A stretch of 64,000 nucleotides of DNA, taken from positions 332,840 through 396,839 of the forward strand of contig NBAY01000044.1 in NCBI GenBank assembly GCA_002794775.1, in the 5' to 3' direction. Of the stretch, positions 13,161 through 24,325 are shown in pieces (position 1 is the first letter of the stretch; each line of letters begins with the position of its first letter). The notes beneath the pieces were generated by a model. That model was given only the letters and a program-made list of their open reading frames with translations. It did no database searches and had not been told where the DNA came from. This DNA comes from Porodaedalea pini. Lineage: Eukaryota > Basidiomycota > Agaricomycetes > Hymenochaetales > Hymenochaetaceae. The translations under genes and the position numbers were made by a program.

Positions 13161-13829
13161 TTATTGATTCTTCCCTGTAGAAGAGACGACCGCCCCTGAA
13201 ACGTCGATCGATGACTGCGACACGCGTTTCGTAAGAGCTTTTATAGGTTCAGGGAATGAGGACGCACTGTGAAAAACAGAGTGAAAGAGTCGCATATCCT
13301 CCCTGTCATCTCTCCGCGGCTCAATCCATCGCTTCTTTCTCCTCTTTTGCATCCAGTCGCGCACAAGATTCGAAAGAAATCCCCTTCGCTTTGTTGTATA
13401 GCTTTTCCGACTATCATCCTTCGATCGTTTCAACAGCCTGTAGGTCAGGTTCCGCACACTCTCCAGATAGAAGCGCGGCGTCCTGCTGCCTCGATACGTG
13501 CCCTTTCCAAGTCGCAGCGGGAATTCTGAAGACGGCCTAGCCGATTCCAAACTCGTGCTCTCGATCTTGTCTAGGTCCAAATCATCAATTAAGACCGCGT
13601 GTCGCTTGTAGCGGTGAGGAAGAATTGCGTCCGGGACATCGACGTTCAGAGGTCGAAATTTGCCTGTCGGTAAGGGAGGAGGCGTTCGCCTCCTCTTTGC
13701 AAGCTTCCCATTGCGAGGCGGCAACGCATGTTTCGCCCTGGGCATCTTAGCCCTTCGTGTGGCGGTCGGATAGGAGTAAGAGACGCCGCACGCCTGTGGG
13801 AGAACGATATGTAGCGTGGTTTGCAGCAC
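13161..13829 (-). CDS. Unknown basic protein
   Basis: An uninterrupted 222-codon frame ending at 13,161. The product is rich in Arg, Lys and Pro, with clusters such as KLAKRRRTPPPLP near residue 45 and KRRKKRW near residue 165 that resemble nuclear localisation signals. An internal Met (13,745, MPRAKHALPP) is an alternative start and would remove a poorly supported N-terminus. No domain is recognised. It lies between the pseudokinase gene and the mannosyltransferase gene. Length and composition favour a real gene, but conservation cannot be judged here. Confidence 0.4.
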   Translation of the reverse strand: MLQTTLHIVLPQACGVSYSYPTATRRAKMPRAKHALPPRNGKLAKRRRTPPPLPTGKFRPLNVDVPDAILPHRYKRHAVLIDDLDLDKIESTSLESARPSSEFPLRLGKGTYRGSRTPRFYLESVRNLTYRLLKRSKDDSRKSYTTKRRGFLSNLVRDWMQKRRKKRWIEPRRDDREDMRLFHSVFHSASSFPEPIKALTKRVSQSSIDVSGAVVSSTGKNQ

Positions 13830-14170
13830 CTTTCATTTCAGCCCATTTTACGCTCGATTGATCGTGGACTTCGACGCGATCGATGAAGGTGCATAATGCA
13901 AAGCGCAAAGCTCCGTGGTGACGCTCTGCAAGAGCAAATTAGAAAAGTGGAACCCAGGGAAGCCGATTTACCCCGATTCCATGATTTAACCACTTTCATC
14001 TTTCTCCTTCTAGACTAGGCCCTCCGCCTTGATAATCGAGATGACTTTATGAGGCCAAAGCCAAACGCAGACCACCTCCTCGCCACTGGCTTACCGGTGA
14101 AGAGCATCGAATAGAAGAAGTATAAGTTACAGACAAAACGGTGATTACACAGTGAATTACAGACGAATAG

Positions 14171-15577
14171 CTATCGCCCACGTTTCTGGTCTTCGCAAGT
14201 GCAATGTTCGCCTTGTACACCGTTGTGCCAGTACTGCATGCCGCAGTACTCCTCGACGTCCTTCCCTAGGTCTAGATACATGCTCACGGTAGCAAACCTG
14301 ATCGGAGCATCGCCTTTCAGAGAGAGCAGTCAGTATGAAGCGTGAGTAGAGTGAACAGCACGACGCACCCCATCGATATTTGTATATACGCTCTGGCACG
14401 CGCTGTACCTCATCAAGCCACTCCCGCACATCTGGCTGGCGAAATGCATCGAGTCGCACGACCTCGAAGTTGTTGTAATACGTCGGAAATGGCTCCTCGC
14501 CCATCTTCCCCTGTTCGCGGTTCGCTGGCCACCTCCACCCGTTCTTTTCCAAGTTCTTCTCCACCTCGGGTCGAGCACGCGAAAATTCGTCTGCGAGCGC
14601 CCACATACCGTGCGTGACCCATGCCGGGTCGGTCGTCCGCGAGCGGTACCCGTACGTGCGGTTGCGCGAGTGGAAAATGTCGAGCGGGTCGTAGCACAGC
14701 GGTTTGAAGATGTACGAGTCCGTGTCCATGCGCAAGTAATATGTGACATCGCGCAACCGTGGATGGTCGAAGATCTGCTTCGCGAAGAAGCCGCACATGA
14801 GATGGTAGCCTGGCCATGCATGGATGAACACTGGGTCGACTTCGACCTTATTGTGCGAGATTCCCGCCGGTAGGGCCCACTCTATCCGCTCGAACTCGAT
14901 GCGTGACATGAACCAGCGCACATCCTGGCCGCCACCAAGGAAGTCGTACAGTCGGAGCATGAACTCGGTGCGAGAGGATTGGTCGTCCATGTCGTCCGTG
15001 TAGAAGAGCACGATCGGCCACGGGTGCATCGGTACGTTTTGGTAGAGATAGGAAAGTGAGAGCATGAGGTCACGTAGTCGGGAGGCGCTGATGAGGTAGA
15101 GCACGACAGCCGTGTAGCCTAGCTCCTGCGCCGGGATATTCTTGGCGGGTGCATCTGCGAGCGGGAGAACATAAATTAGAGATGATTCATGAAGCAGTGG
15201 TTGCATAATTTCAAGCATCGACTTGGGAGGCCCAAGACCCGATAACTTTCAACAGTCGCAGAAACTGGGACGCTCGCGTAAAACTTTCATAACTCAAACA
15301 GCATGTCATGGCCAGCATCGAGGTCCAGCACATCTTCCGCCACGCGTCGCCTTGTCCAACAAATACAATACCAAGACAAGAACTCACCTTGAGCCATGAA
15401 CAGAGGCGTCATCTCCATATGATACTGTACAAACTGACCCGAAGAGTAGAATCCAGCAGTGTAAGATCCGAGCTTGACCAGAACATAACCAAGAAAGAGA
15501 AGAGTAACAGATAAGATGAGCAGATGGAGAAGCCTCCTGGACGACAGCCAGCGAAGGGGAGCTGAGCTCGGTGCCAT
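14171..15577 (-). CDS. Glycosyltransferase family 15-type alpha-mannosyltransferase (KRE2/MNT1-like)
   Basis: Three exons on the minus strand (15,388-15,577; 14,369-15,154; 14,171-14,313) join in frame. The product is a type II Golgi protein: a short basic N-terminus (LRWLSSRRL), one signal anchor (LLILSVTLLFLGYVLVKLG) and a lumenal catalytic domain. Family landmarks include ALVLYL-like VVLYLISASRLRDL, IVLFYTDDM, YYLRMDTDSYI with a DxD-type acidic motif, GMWAL, YYNNFEVVRLDAF and YKYRWGDAPIRFATVSMYLD split by the last intron. Family members transfer mannose from GDP-mannose onto glycoproteins of the secretory pathway. The RMDTDSY form is the divergent version, not the classic yeast VEPG form, so acceptor and linkage are not inferred. 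No disruption is seen. The 233-nt first intron is long for this window. Confidence 0.8.
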
Positions 15578-15589
15578 TGAGAACCGAGG

Positions 15590-17115
15590 CGTGTCACGAT
15601 CGTATCGCTGTGGTCGTCGTTATGGTCGTCGATGATGATGAGTGTGTGTCGATATCATATTTCGTTTCGCTTCACGGGCGCCGCGAAAATGGTTTGCTCG
15701 ATGTTGATTTTTGGGTTGATCACGTGCTGGCCTTTCACGCCGGCAGTGATCTCTGCTACAGTGGAAAGCGGGTAAAGCCGACAACTCAAAACGCGTGAAC
15801 TCCCAAACCTATCTCCTTCGTCAATACACCTTATTTAGCACTATAAACTAGGTGTTTGGATAGCTGTAATGCATAAGCATAGAACTTGCTGCTCCAATAT
15901 TTTTTTATTTTGAGGGGGAAAATTCCGGTCAGCAAGATTTGAAACAAATATTTAAATAAATAAAAATCACTTTTTTTAATTACTAAGACGTCCAAGAAAG
16001 GCTATTTTACATCAGATCAGCGCCGATCACAATATTAATTACTTTTCAAGTTCCTGTAGTTGCTTGGACTTCCTAACTATCGGGGATGTGGTGGGACATG
16101 TGCTTCTTCATGGCAATGGCTGCCTGAAGAAAGTCAAGTCCTTTCCTGGGTGTGAAATTGATATTACTGCATTAGATATATAAAAAAAGGAAAGATTTAC
16201 CGTAGGGACCATGGTAAAGGCCGACGGCGGCTGGCCTTTTAGACTTAACAGTCCTCGATTTCACGTCCTTTAGCACCATTATCACACAACTGAGGCCAAG
16301 AAGATGTTAGTTGGGGCGAACCAGGCTTGACATCGTCACCCTCTGTTTTTCTTTTCGACTATTTTTGGCATTACTATTATTATTATATATATATTTTCTC
16401 AGGACAATTTGAAACACGTCTAGTTTTAGAAACACCCTCCAAATTGCGAGGTATTTGATAACTTTGTTACTTCTATTAGAGAAAAAAAATTCACAGCCTC
16501 CGAAACTCAAAACTCCAGGCCGGGCGGAGTTGATGGAAACTGCCGCTTTCCACTGTAGTGAAAGCTAGTTAATGACCACTTTTGACGATGCTGTATGCAG
16601 TGGACCGGACTATGATGTCTCTACTTCGGACTAGTTCCCATACCCCACCTCCAATAGATCTCTATAGTCGCAGCAGCTGTGCATATGTGGATCGTCTGGA
16701 AATGAAGGGAAATGAAGGGTCCATGCGTACCCAAGGGCCAAGGCTGGCGATCCGAGGTAACTTTTTTACGACTTGATGACAAGTGCCCCGATTAAGGAAC
16801 ATAGACAACAGAAAGAGCTGTGCTCCTCTAGGTGAATGGTGACTTAAGTCTCTAGTCGAATATGGGTGCGTGTTCAAGTTCTTTTTTTCTCGTGAACTCT
16901 CTCGGGACTTTCCTTATATGTTTTCATCCTTTATTTGATGTTATATGCTCATCTTGTAGCTCTAGATATATCCCTTCTGTTATAATGTGTGACCAATTTA
17001 AAATTGTCGATAGACATTCATTGAACTAGACTACTTCAGCCCAATTTGTGAACGATAGAGCCACTTTACACTTGAGCTCAGCACGGAGCGGGACAGTAAT
17101 CAAAGGGAATGCACG
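15590..17115. other. AT-rich intergenic, about 1.5 kb
   Basis: Low-complexity AT-rich DNA (notably 15,880-16,000 and 16,370-16,500) with no credible coding region. 15,590-15,800 is probably the promoter and leader region of the mannosyltransferase gene. I see no clear terminal repeats. Confidence 0.4.
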
Positions 17116-17119
17116 ATTC

Positions 17120-18450
17120 GCACTATTTACTACGAAAGGAACACATAAAGGCAACCATTATCAGCCATATAGCAACTACAGACATGCACGCAGGAAAGAA
17201 AAGATGATAGCATACTAGCTCCCTCAAGGTGACGGTGCCGCTGCCAAAATATTTGCTTTGGAATGTGATCCCTATAAAACATCGAAGCAAGTTTCCAACG
17301 CGCTGAGTTATTGTAACATGTCTTTCAGGCGGACTCGCTTCACTAGCCATACGCATGCCCTTATCATGAAGAAAATGAGGCAGTCTGAGCAGAGAGTCAG
17401 ACACGGCAACCATATGAAAAAACGCAAGCGAGAAATCCAGGAGTGAAATCAAGTCTATTCCGCCCCAGACGGAACACGCATCGTAATCACACCTGATTTT
17501 TAAGCCGTACTGTAGCTCCACAGGTAAGATGGTGATGTATTCCGAGAGCGGCGGGACGACTCATGGACTCTATGGGTGAAATGAGAATGAAGCCAAACAT
17601 GACGACGAGACCGAGGCTGAAGACAGACATAACGACCAGTTATATTTTCTCGAGGTCGTCATGCTCAGCCATGATTTACTTCGTATGAGCAAGGAGTTCA
17701 GTATGATCATTTGGAGAGAATAAAGTGATGAACTAATAACGTAGCGTGAGGAGAAGCGGACATTGCAATATTCGTCGATCCACTCGTTTGCATCGGAGGT
17801 AGTTGCTGAGCGCGTCGTGGTGATAATTCAGCACCACCGCAAAAGCCAGACGTACACGTCCAGGAGCAAGGTATTCACGACGGAGATGGTGTTTTGTGCG
17901 CGCAACAGAATCAGATGACCACTTTCAGGTCGGAGAAGAGCAAGATGTTTGCTAAAACTACAATCTATCAGTACAAGTTCTCGCACGAACAAGAGACTCT
18001 GATCATGAATGACGAGCCGATTGCTCTGAGGACCTACTAGCTGTCGACCACGTGTGGCTGAGAAAGTCCTGCGAAATCGTGTCAGTCGACCACCAAGAAC
18101 ATGATTTGAATAAAATGCACAGATGAGCAAACGCACGCCGCCGACAACCTGTTCCACCGCCTCTACAAATCCAGGAGGTTCCCCCTCCCCCAGGTCCTAC
18201 GCTCCTGCCGCGCGATTCATTTGCTCAAGGTCGACACGGCGGCAATTTGAGCGTACAGCTCTGGTCGCGCGTTTGGGCAAGCGTCGAAGGAGTGTCAACA
18301 TGTACCAACGTGAACGATTTTCGTTGCGGCGTGCTACGGGAGGATGAGTGAGAGGCAGCCATGAAAGGGACATACAATGTTGCACTTGCTTAAGTGCGGT
18401 ATATCTGAAATTATCTACAGTCGGCAACTCATAGAAAGAGTAAGATACAG
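17120..18450 (-). repeat. Dispersed subtelomeric repeat family, copy 1
   Basis: Read on the minus strand, this segment matches the blocks at 25.75-26.85, 31.04-32.3 (by its gene-like core), 34.98-36.0 and 52.6-55.2 kb. Shared words include GRQLVGP and VVGG with aromatic-rich flanks, and a 3' part reading NLLRCFIGITFQSKYFGSGT. It contains an uninterrupted 132-codon frame (17,123-17,521) with hydrophobic stretches. Frames elsewhere are broken by stops. It looks like a decayed multi-exon gene or element body that has been copied repeatedly. I cannot assign a family. Confidence 0.6.
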
Positions 18451-18933
18451 AGGGCTCACCCTGTTCAAGTTAAGCTCACCCAGCTCCGAGCACGACGAGC
18501 TTCAAGTCGCTGAGCCCAGTGCTACGTGGCAGGCCGTTCTCTTCACATCTACCGGCGACGAAGGTGGAGACAAAGTCACGTAAATCTGCAACGTTGAATT
18601 GTTATTCATGGCATCTAGTTTTGCCTCCTTGGACGAATGTGAGGGAAGATCTTGGTTGTAGTTGGTCAATGAGTGAGTATTTCGTTGAGAACGATGGGAA
18701 AGTCTTGTGTAAGCACGTACGGTTAAATTCTTTCGTCATTGGCGATAAGCATCTTCCCTTAGCCAAGCAACTCATTCAGCATTGCAAAGGTGCATGGATC
18801 TACCCGGAGTAGAGAAGGGGGAAGATCTGCTTGCGTATTACTGAGAACGCATCTGTAGGTACTTGTTCACCAAAAAACATTTCAGAAAGTCGCGACATTC
18901 AAGAGCTCTTAACTTTGTGGACGCAGTCTTGCT
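18451..18933. other. Spacer with no supported gene
   Basis: Short frames only, between repeat copy 1 and the 3' end of the next gene. Confidence 0.3.
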
Positions 18934-20090
18934 TCAATCAGAGTCCTAAGTGTGTTTATCAGTACAGGTTTGGCATGTCACCAGAAGCAGACTTACCGAG
19001 AGCACTTCCTCACGCTCCTCATCACCGTCATCCTCCAGATGACCCCACGGAACGTCTACCTCCGCCCAACTACTCATAGAGATATAAATCTGCATGTACA
19101 CACAGACTAGAATAGAACTCACCTGTCTCCAGTAGGAGCGTTTGGATTGTATTTCTCTCGCCGCCTAGGAGGTGGAGTTTTGACGGTCTTGATGAGATAT
19201 AACGCTGTGAAGTTCGCCTCATGGCTGAATCCCTTCCGAAACAGCCCAGAGTCGCCGTCAGTCCACCACATAGCGTCAACATCAGCACCAGTTGAAACGG
19301 CTGGATTAACAGGTGCGTCTGCCTTCAGAGCAATCTTGACAGTCTCGTTATCTACGCAAAGGGATAAATACCAGCTTGAGGCATATATATATGAGGGGCA
19401 GGCACTTACTCTTGTTGGAAAGATAAAGGGCGTAAGCATGGCAAGAGAATACCTGGGTCACGAGCATTTTTCCTTTCAGGAACTGGTTGGCAGTTGTAAA
19501 ATTGCAGAACTCGTCCGGCACTACGGACATCTGAGGCTTGTGCATGACGAGCAAAGCTCCGCGTGTCTTGTCAAAATGCCACTGGGTCGCGAATGCTGCA
19601 TTTGCAAGCCCATGGACATCCCTGCGAGCTCAATGAAGTTGGGTGTGGATAGAAAAAGGATTAGAAAAGGGAATAAATGCTTACACATGTGTGCTAGCGT
19701 CGAATGTGCCTTTTCTCGAGTTTATAGAGCTCGCAACGTATTCTTTCTCTGTCGGCGGGTTAGTCGGCAAATAGGAAGCCGCAATGCTGGCAGTGGATGG
19801 GTGAGTGTAGATATTGCCCTTCCTCACAAACTGGCCGGAATCGTAGTTTATGTCGCCGAAATCGCCTGCCTGTGAGCCAAATGAACAGGAAAAGAAAAGA
19901 CGGCTACAGGGGCATTGACAGCTGACCTTGATGCAGAGCGGCGGATCCCAGTTCGCCCACTTGGACGAGGTTTGCTTGATCAGATCGACATACTTGCACG
20001 AGGCCTGTTTCGTCTTGAACCAGCCGTCAAACATCGTGTTAATGATGGGGGAGATGAAGAGGTCGTACCGCTGAACACGGATCGCTGCGC
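18934..20090 (-). CDS. Conserved-looking basidiomycete hypothetical protein (spliced, 5' end uncertain)
   Basis: At least six exons on the minus strand join in frame: about 19,927-20,090 (MFDGWFKTKQ), 19,685-19,869 (KAGDFGDINYDSGQFVRKGN), 19,410-19,621 (WHFDKTRGALLVMHKPQMS), 19,123-19,351 (NETVKIALKADAPVNPAVST), 18,997-19,072 (SWAEVDVPWGHLEDDGDEER) and 18,934-18,945 (DSD, stop). All introns are 45-66 nt GT-AG. The clean joins argue for a gene under selection, at least until recently. It resembles a soluble basidiomycete hypothetical family I have seen without an assigned function. No signal peptide is visible because the N-terminus is uncertain. Coding similarity runs up to about 20,090, and immediately upstream lies a dispersed repeat (20,120-20,385) that may have replaced the original 5' end. 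Confidence 0.6.
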
Positions 20091-20119
20091 TGCTCTATTC
20101 ATGGTATCAACTTCATCTA

Positions 20120-20385
20120 ACGCTGAAAGTCAGCCGACCAAGCTCCTTCCATGACTTCAAGGCTCTCTAAGCCCGGTAGACTCCACGGATAGGAGCACGA
20201 GTGTGCACAGAATGAGTTTCGTATCATGTTGCAATTCTGCACAGCGACTGTTTTCAGGATGAACGTGAGTTATGATGGCAATTCGATGCGTGGGAACTTC
20301 TGTGCTGGCCAGCGAAACTTGAAGTCGAGTCGGCGCGTACCAACAATCGACGGGTTGCATGAGATTGCCTATGTACATACACTCT
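20120..20385 (-). repeat. Dispersed ~250-bp repeat, copy A
   Basis: Reverse complement closely matches 52,315-52,565, including the stretch around TTCCCACGCATCGAATTGCC and the end GGTCGGCTGACTTTCAG. It abuts the 5' end of the hypothetical gene at 18.9-20.1 kb. It has no coding capacity I can support. Confidence 0.75.
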
Positions 20386-20816
20386 GCATCTGCGATACCT
20401 TAATGTTCGTCATGGCGTCAGACTTGCAATGTGACTGATCGTACCTCAGGCTATTCTAGTGACAGTCTTGTTCGAGACACGCCTCTAATACGTTGTTGGC
20501 GATGTCGTGACCATCGACATTTCTCTGCCCTAGATTCCTCCTTCCTCCCTCCATCTGAGAGACACAGATATTACGCAGTTCCTAGATAAAGTATGACACT
20601 GCATTCACAAATGTTGCATCGTAACTGATCAAGTCTGCCTTGCAGTGTCTCATACGTGTATCGATCCAATTCGAGGATTTTGGGTGTCACTGAAGGATAA
20701 GGTCTTAGCTGTTGGCCTGTTCTATTTTCATTTTCTTACTTTGCTTTTCAGCATTCTTTGCTGCAACTATTTCGACTCGGTGACGACACGGAACATCCGC
20801 AGATTCAGCTCGACTA

Positions 20817-23332
20817 ATGGACAACCTCGACGAAGAAGTCACTCGCTGTCGCGATGTTTTGGATTTGCATCCTCCTGGACATCCCGACCGATCTAGTTCA
20901 TTATATGATCTTTCTTCTGCTTTGTGGAGTCGTTTCGAACAAACTGGGGAGACGAATGACCTTGACGAGTCGATAGCATGTGATCGTGACGCGCTTCTAC
21001 TACGATCTGAAGGCCATGCTAGCCGCCCCGATTCCCTGGAGAGCCTCGCCGTATCTCTCATAACTCGATTCAAACAGAGCGGTCGCATGGAGGATCTGGA
21101 AGAGTCGATTAGACTGCACCGCACCGCATTGGATCTCCTCCCTCCCGGCCACCCTGATCGTTCCAGTTCGCTGATGAACCTTGCAAACGCTGTTTTGACT
21201 CGATTCAAGCAGAACGGTCGAACGGAGGATCTGGAAGAGTCGATTTCACTGTACCGCACCGCATTGGATTTCCGCCCTTCCGGCCACCCTCTTCGTTCCT
21301 GGTCGCTGATGAACCTTGCAAGCGCTGTTTTGACTCGATTCAAGCAGAACGGTCGAACGGAGGATCTGGAAGAGTCGATTAGACTATACCGCTCCTCATT
21401 GGATTTCCGCCCTCCCGGCCACCCTCTTCGTTCCTGGTCGCTGATGAACCTTGCAAGCGCTGTTTTGACTCGATTCAAGCAGAACGGCCGAACGGCGGAT
21501 CTGGAAGAGTCGATTAAACTGTACCGCTCCGCATTGGATCTCCTCCCTCCCGGCCACCCTCATCGTTCCAGTTCGTTGATCAGCCTTTCAAATGCTCTTT
21601 GCACTCGATTCCAGCAGGTATATCACGAGAAGGATCTCGAGGAGGCCATTCAATTGCTGGAGTCTGGCGCTCATCATGAATTTTCCAGCTCATTCACACG
21701 CCTCCGATCAGCTCGCCGATGGGCGAACCTCGCACGATCGTATAACCATCCCACTACTCTCGGGGCGTACAGCACGGCACTGCTCCTCCTTGAATGCTCG
21801 CTCAATGTCGTTCCCACTGTGAGCATGCAGCACGAGCTATTAAACGGAAAAAGTGGTTATCCAACACTAGCCGTAGATGCTGCATCACATGCAATTGAAA
21901 AGCGCGATCTCGCCCGTGCTGTCGAGTTTCTTGAGCAGGGGAGGGCCTTGCTCTGGTCCCAAATGCGTGGGTTTAGGATGACCATTGATCGCCTCGCGGA
22001 AGTCAACAAAAAACTGGCTGACAACTTCAAGGACGTTAGTAATGAGTTGGAGGCTCTTGCCACTGGCGCATCACCTGAGACGCGTATCCCTGGATCGAGT
22101 GTAGCTGATGGCCTTGCAGATAACTTGCGGAAAGGACCTCCATCATTTGATGAATTGGTGACACGGAGTCGACGTCTTTCAGAGGACCGAAAGAAACTAA
22201 TCGGCAAATACAAGAACTACCTGGTTTCAAAGACTTTCAGCGACCTACCAGATTCACAACGTTACGGGATGCGGCTGCTGAGGGCCCCATCATTGTTATC
22301 AATCACTCCAGCTATCGCTCAGACGCTATCATTGTTACTAATGTCCACGATCCCGTCCTCGTTCCACTATCAGAAAGCGTTCATAAGTTCTACGAAACGG
22401 TGTTCGACCTGTACAGGCGTCTTACAGATGCACATCGAGATCTTTCATCCCTTCCGAAGAATTACGGCGAAATCCTTAGATTTGTAATGGAGAAATTGTG
22501 GACGCTGATCGTGTCCAAGGTGGTCGAGAAGCTCAAGGAGATTGGGTTTCCGAAACAAAGTCGGATTTGGTGGTGCCCGACTTCCATTTTGCAAGCCTTA
22601 CCATTGCATGCTGCCGGGATATGGTCCAAGGACGACAGGGGTATAACGGGCTATCGTTCACACAAATATATATCATCTTATACACCTACTCTCCAAGCCC
22701 TAATCCAGTCTCGGTCCAACATATCCCTTGACTCTGCGCGTGCACCGCCATTCCTTGTTGTTGGCCAGCCGGACGATAATTTCCAAACCGTCGGACACGA
22801 AATCGATCTGATAGGGAATCCTGGAAGGTCTATGAGGCGCCTCGTCGGAGAGCAAGCAACTAGCAGCGAAGTAATCAGAAACCTGAAAGAACACCCATGG
22901 GTCCATTTCGCGTGTCACGGGGAGCTTGTGCGAGGCAGACCTTTTGATTCGTCTTTCCGGCTTTTTGGAGGTGATCGTCTTAGTTTGCTCGAAATTGTTC
23001 GCGCTCGTTTCCCAAACGCCGAGGTTGCCTTCTTAGCTGCCTGTCATACTGCGGAGCAGACAGTTGATAGCGCACACGATGAAGTGCTCCACCTCGCTGC
23101 GAGCGTGCAGTTCTGCGGGTTTCGGAGCGTGATCGGGACGATGTGGGCAATGCTGGACGAGGACGGGCCAATTCTTGCGCAGAAATTCTACACACATATT
23201 TCTGCAGAAGACGAGACGCCGGAAGCAGGGTTCAAAAAATCCGCACGGGCTCTTTACAAGGCAACGAGAGAGATGCGGAAGAAAAAATTGGCGCCCGAAT
23301 CATGGGTGAACTTTGTTCATATTGGAGCATAA
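20817..23332 (+). pseudogene. TPR-CHAT protein with a frameshift
   Basis: An N-terminal array of tetratricopeptide-like 45-residue repeats (20,817-21,640) is followed by a linker and a CHAT domain, the caspase-HetF-associated protease-like fold. The putative catalytic dyad is present: His in HFACHGEL (about 22,907-22,925) and Cys in FLAACHTAEQ (about 23,030-23,055). The C-terminus ends normally (WVNFVHIGA). Reading frame 1 is open to 22,487, but the expected conserved segment LRDAAAEGPIIVINHSSYRS (about 22,263) lies in another frame. A small out-of-frame deletion therefore sits near 22,231-22,260, where roughly ten residues expected before this segment also appear to be missing. The CHAT part resumes from there to TAA 23,330-23,332. 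An unrecognised intron is the alternative, but no good donor/acceptor pair is obvious. Family knowledge suggests a signal- or damage-triggered protease. The substrate is unknown. Confidence 0.75.
21139..21600 (+). repeat. Near-identical 135-bp tandem TPR-coding units
   Basis: Units start around 21,174, 21,309 and 21,444, spaced exactly 135 bp, each encoding LMNLA-A-VLTRFKQNGRT-D. The flanking TPR units are more diverged. Near-identity at DNA level indicates recent expansion or gene conversion within the TPR array. Confidence 0.85.
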
Positions 23333-24325
23333 GTGGTCGTCATCTGGTGAGTATATAAGGTCTCTTTGATTTCATCCTAATGGATACTCATGTTTGCCAG
23401 GTCCTTTTTTGGTATCTACCATTCTCTGCTTCAGCGCTGTCGACGGGAGCTTCCCAGAAGTTTGCTGTACTATTAATAATCTTCTTTCTGTCTTGATGTT
23501 GTCCGACTACTACAAGAGCTATGCAACTTATGTGTACTTTCGGGCTCTGTACTACATTTAATGTTTGCCCTACTGTGACGAGGAATAAGCGTACGACACT
23601 ATTTGATACTGAGATGCATAATATTTACCTCGCTCTACTGCCTATCTTTCTATTCCAATTGCCTGGACTTATACAAACTGATTTGACCGTATTGAGTCAA
23701 GGGGTTTGGTGCGTTATACTGGGACGGAGATTTGGAAAGGAGGGTGTCATCTGCGGTCTGTGCATGTTTCCTTGCCCTTTCGCAGCTGACTCAATCATCA
23801 CACCCTCTTCTGATGCAGCATACGGAAGAACATGATCATCGCCGCCACCGTACTCTCGGCCGTGCTCAACCTCCTCTCGCTCGCCATGCTGAACTGTACC
23901 TCTGTGACGAGCAAAACGCGGTCGACGAGGGGCTCGATGGCGAGGTGCACGAGCTGCGACATCAATAGATTGTGCGAAGTTGGAGCACGATATATATGGC
24001 ACAGGTTTGGAGGGAAACGAGGACGTAATAGAAGTCGTTTTACCTTCTTGCACGCTTTCCATCTGCACAGGCTTTCTCGCTATGATGTCCATCAACTATT
24101 GAATGAATATCGAAGTTTAGTAAGACATTGTGGTAATAAAGACAAAGTTACATTGATTCAGTGATGAGGGACATGTGCCTCTTTTAATCCGATTTGATCT
24201 ACCTAAGTCCATGAACACGATTTCGTCTATTAAAAAAGGTGGCGAAGAGAGACAACGAGGAATCAATGGATGACGCGAGAAACCCAGCAAAATAGAACGC
24301 GGGTAAAAACGAAAGCAGAGTATGA
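23333..24325. other. Intergenic, about 1 kb
   Basis: A possible exon-like stretch (23,829-23,968, IIAATVLSAVLNLLSLAMLN) encodes one hydrophobic helix and may be a remnant of a membrane-protein gene. Nothing else is supportable. Confidence 0.3.

Noticed and set aside
14330..14873. Long overlapping frames on both strands of the mannosyltransferase gene
   Set aside because: They are GC-rich shadow frames of a spliced gene with clear family motifs. Their Arg/Ser/Thr-rich translations have no support of their own.
20705..21478. 257-codon minus-strand frame with regular repeats
   Set aside because: It is the antisense of the TPR repeat array. The periodicity is explained by the 135-bp TPR units.
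21139..21600. CRISPR-like or satellite array
   Set aside because: The spacing is 135 bp with no unique spacers and the units are in-frame TPR coding repeats. CRISPR is not expected in a fungus.
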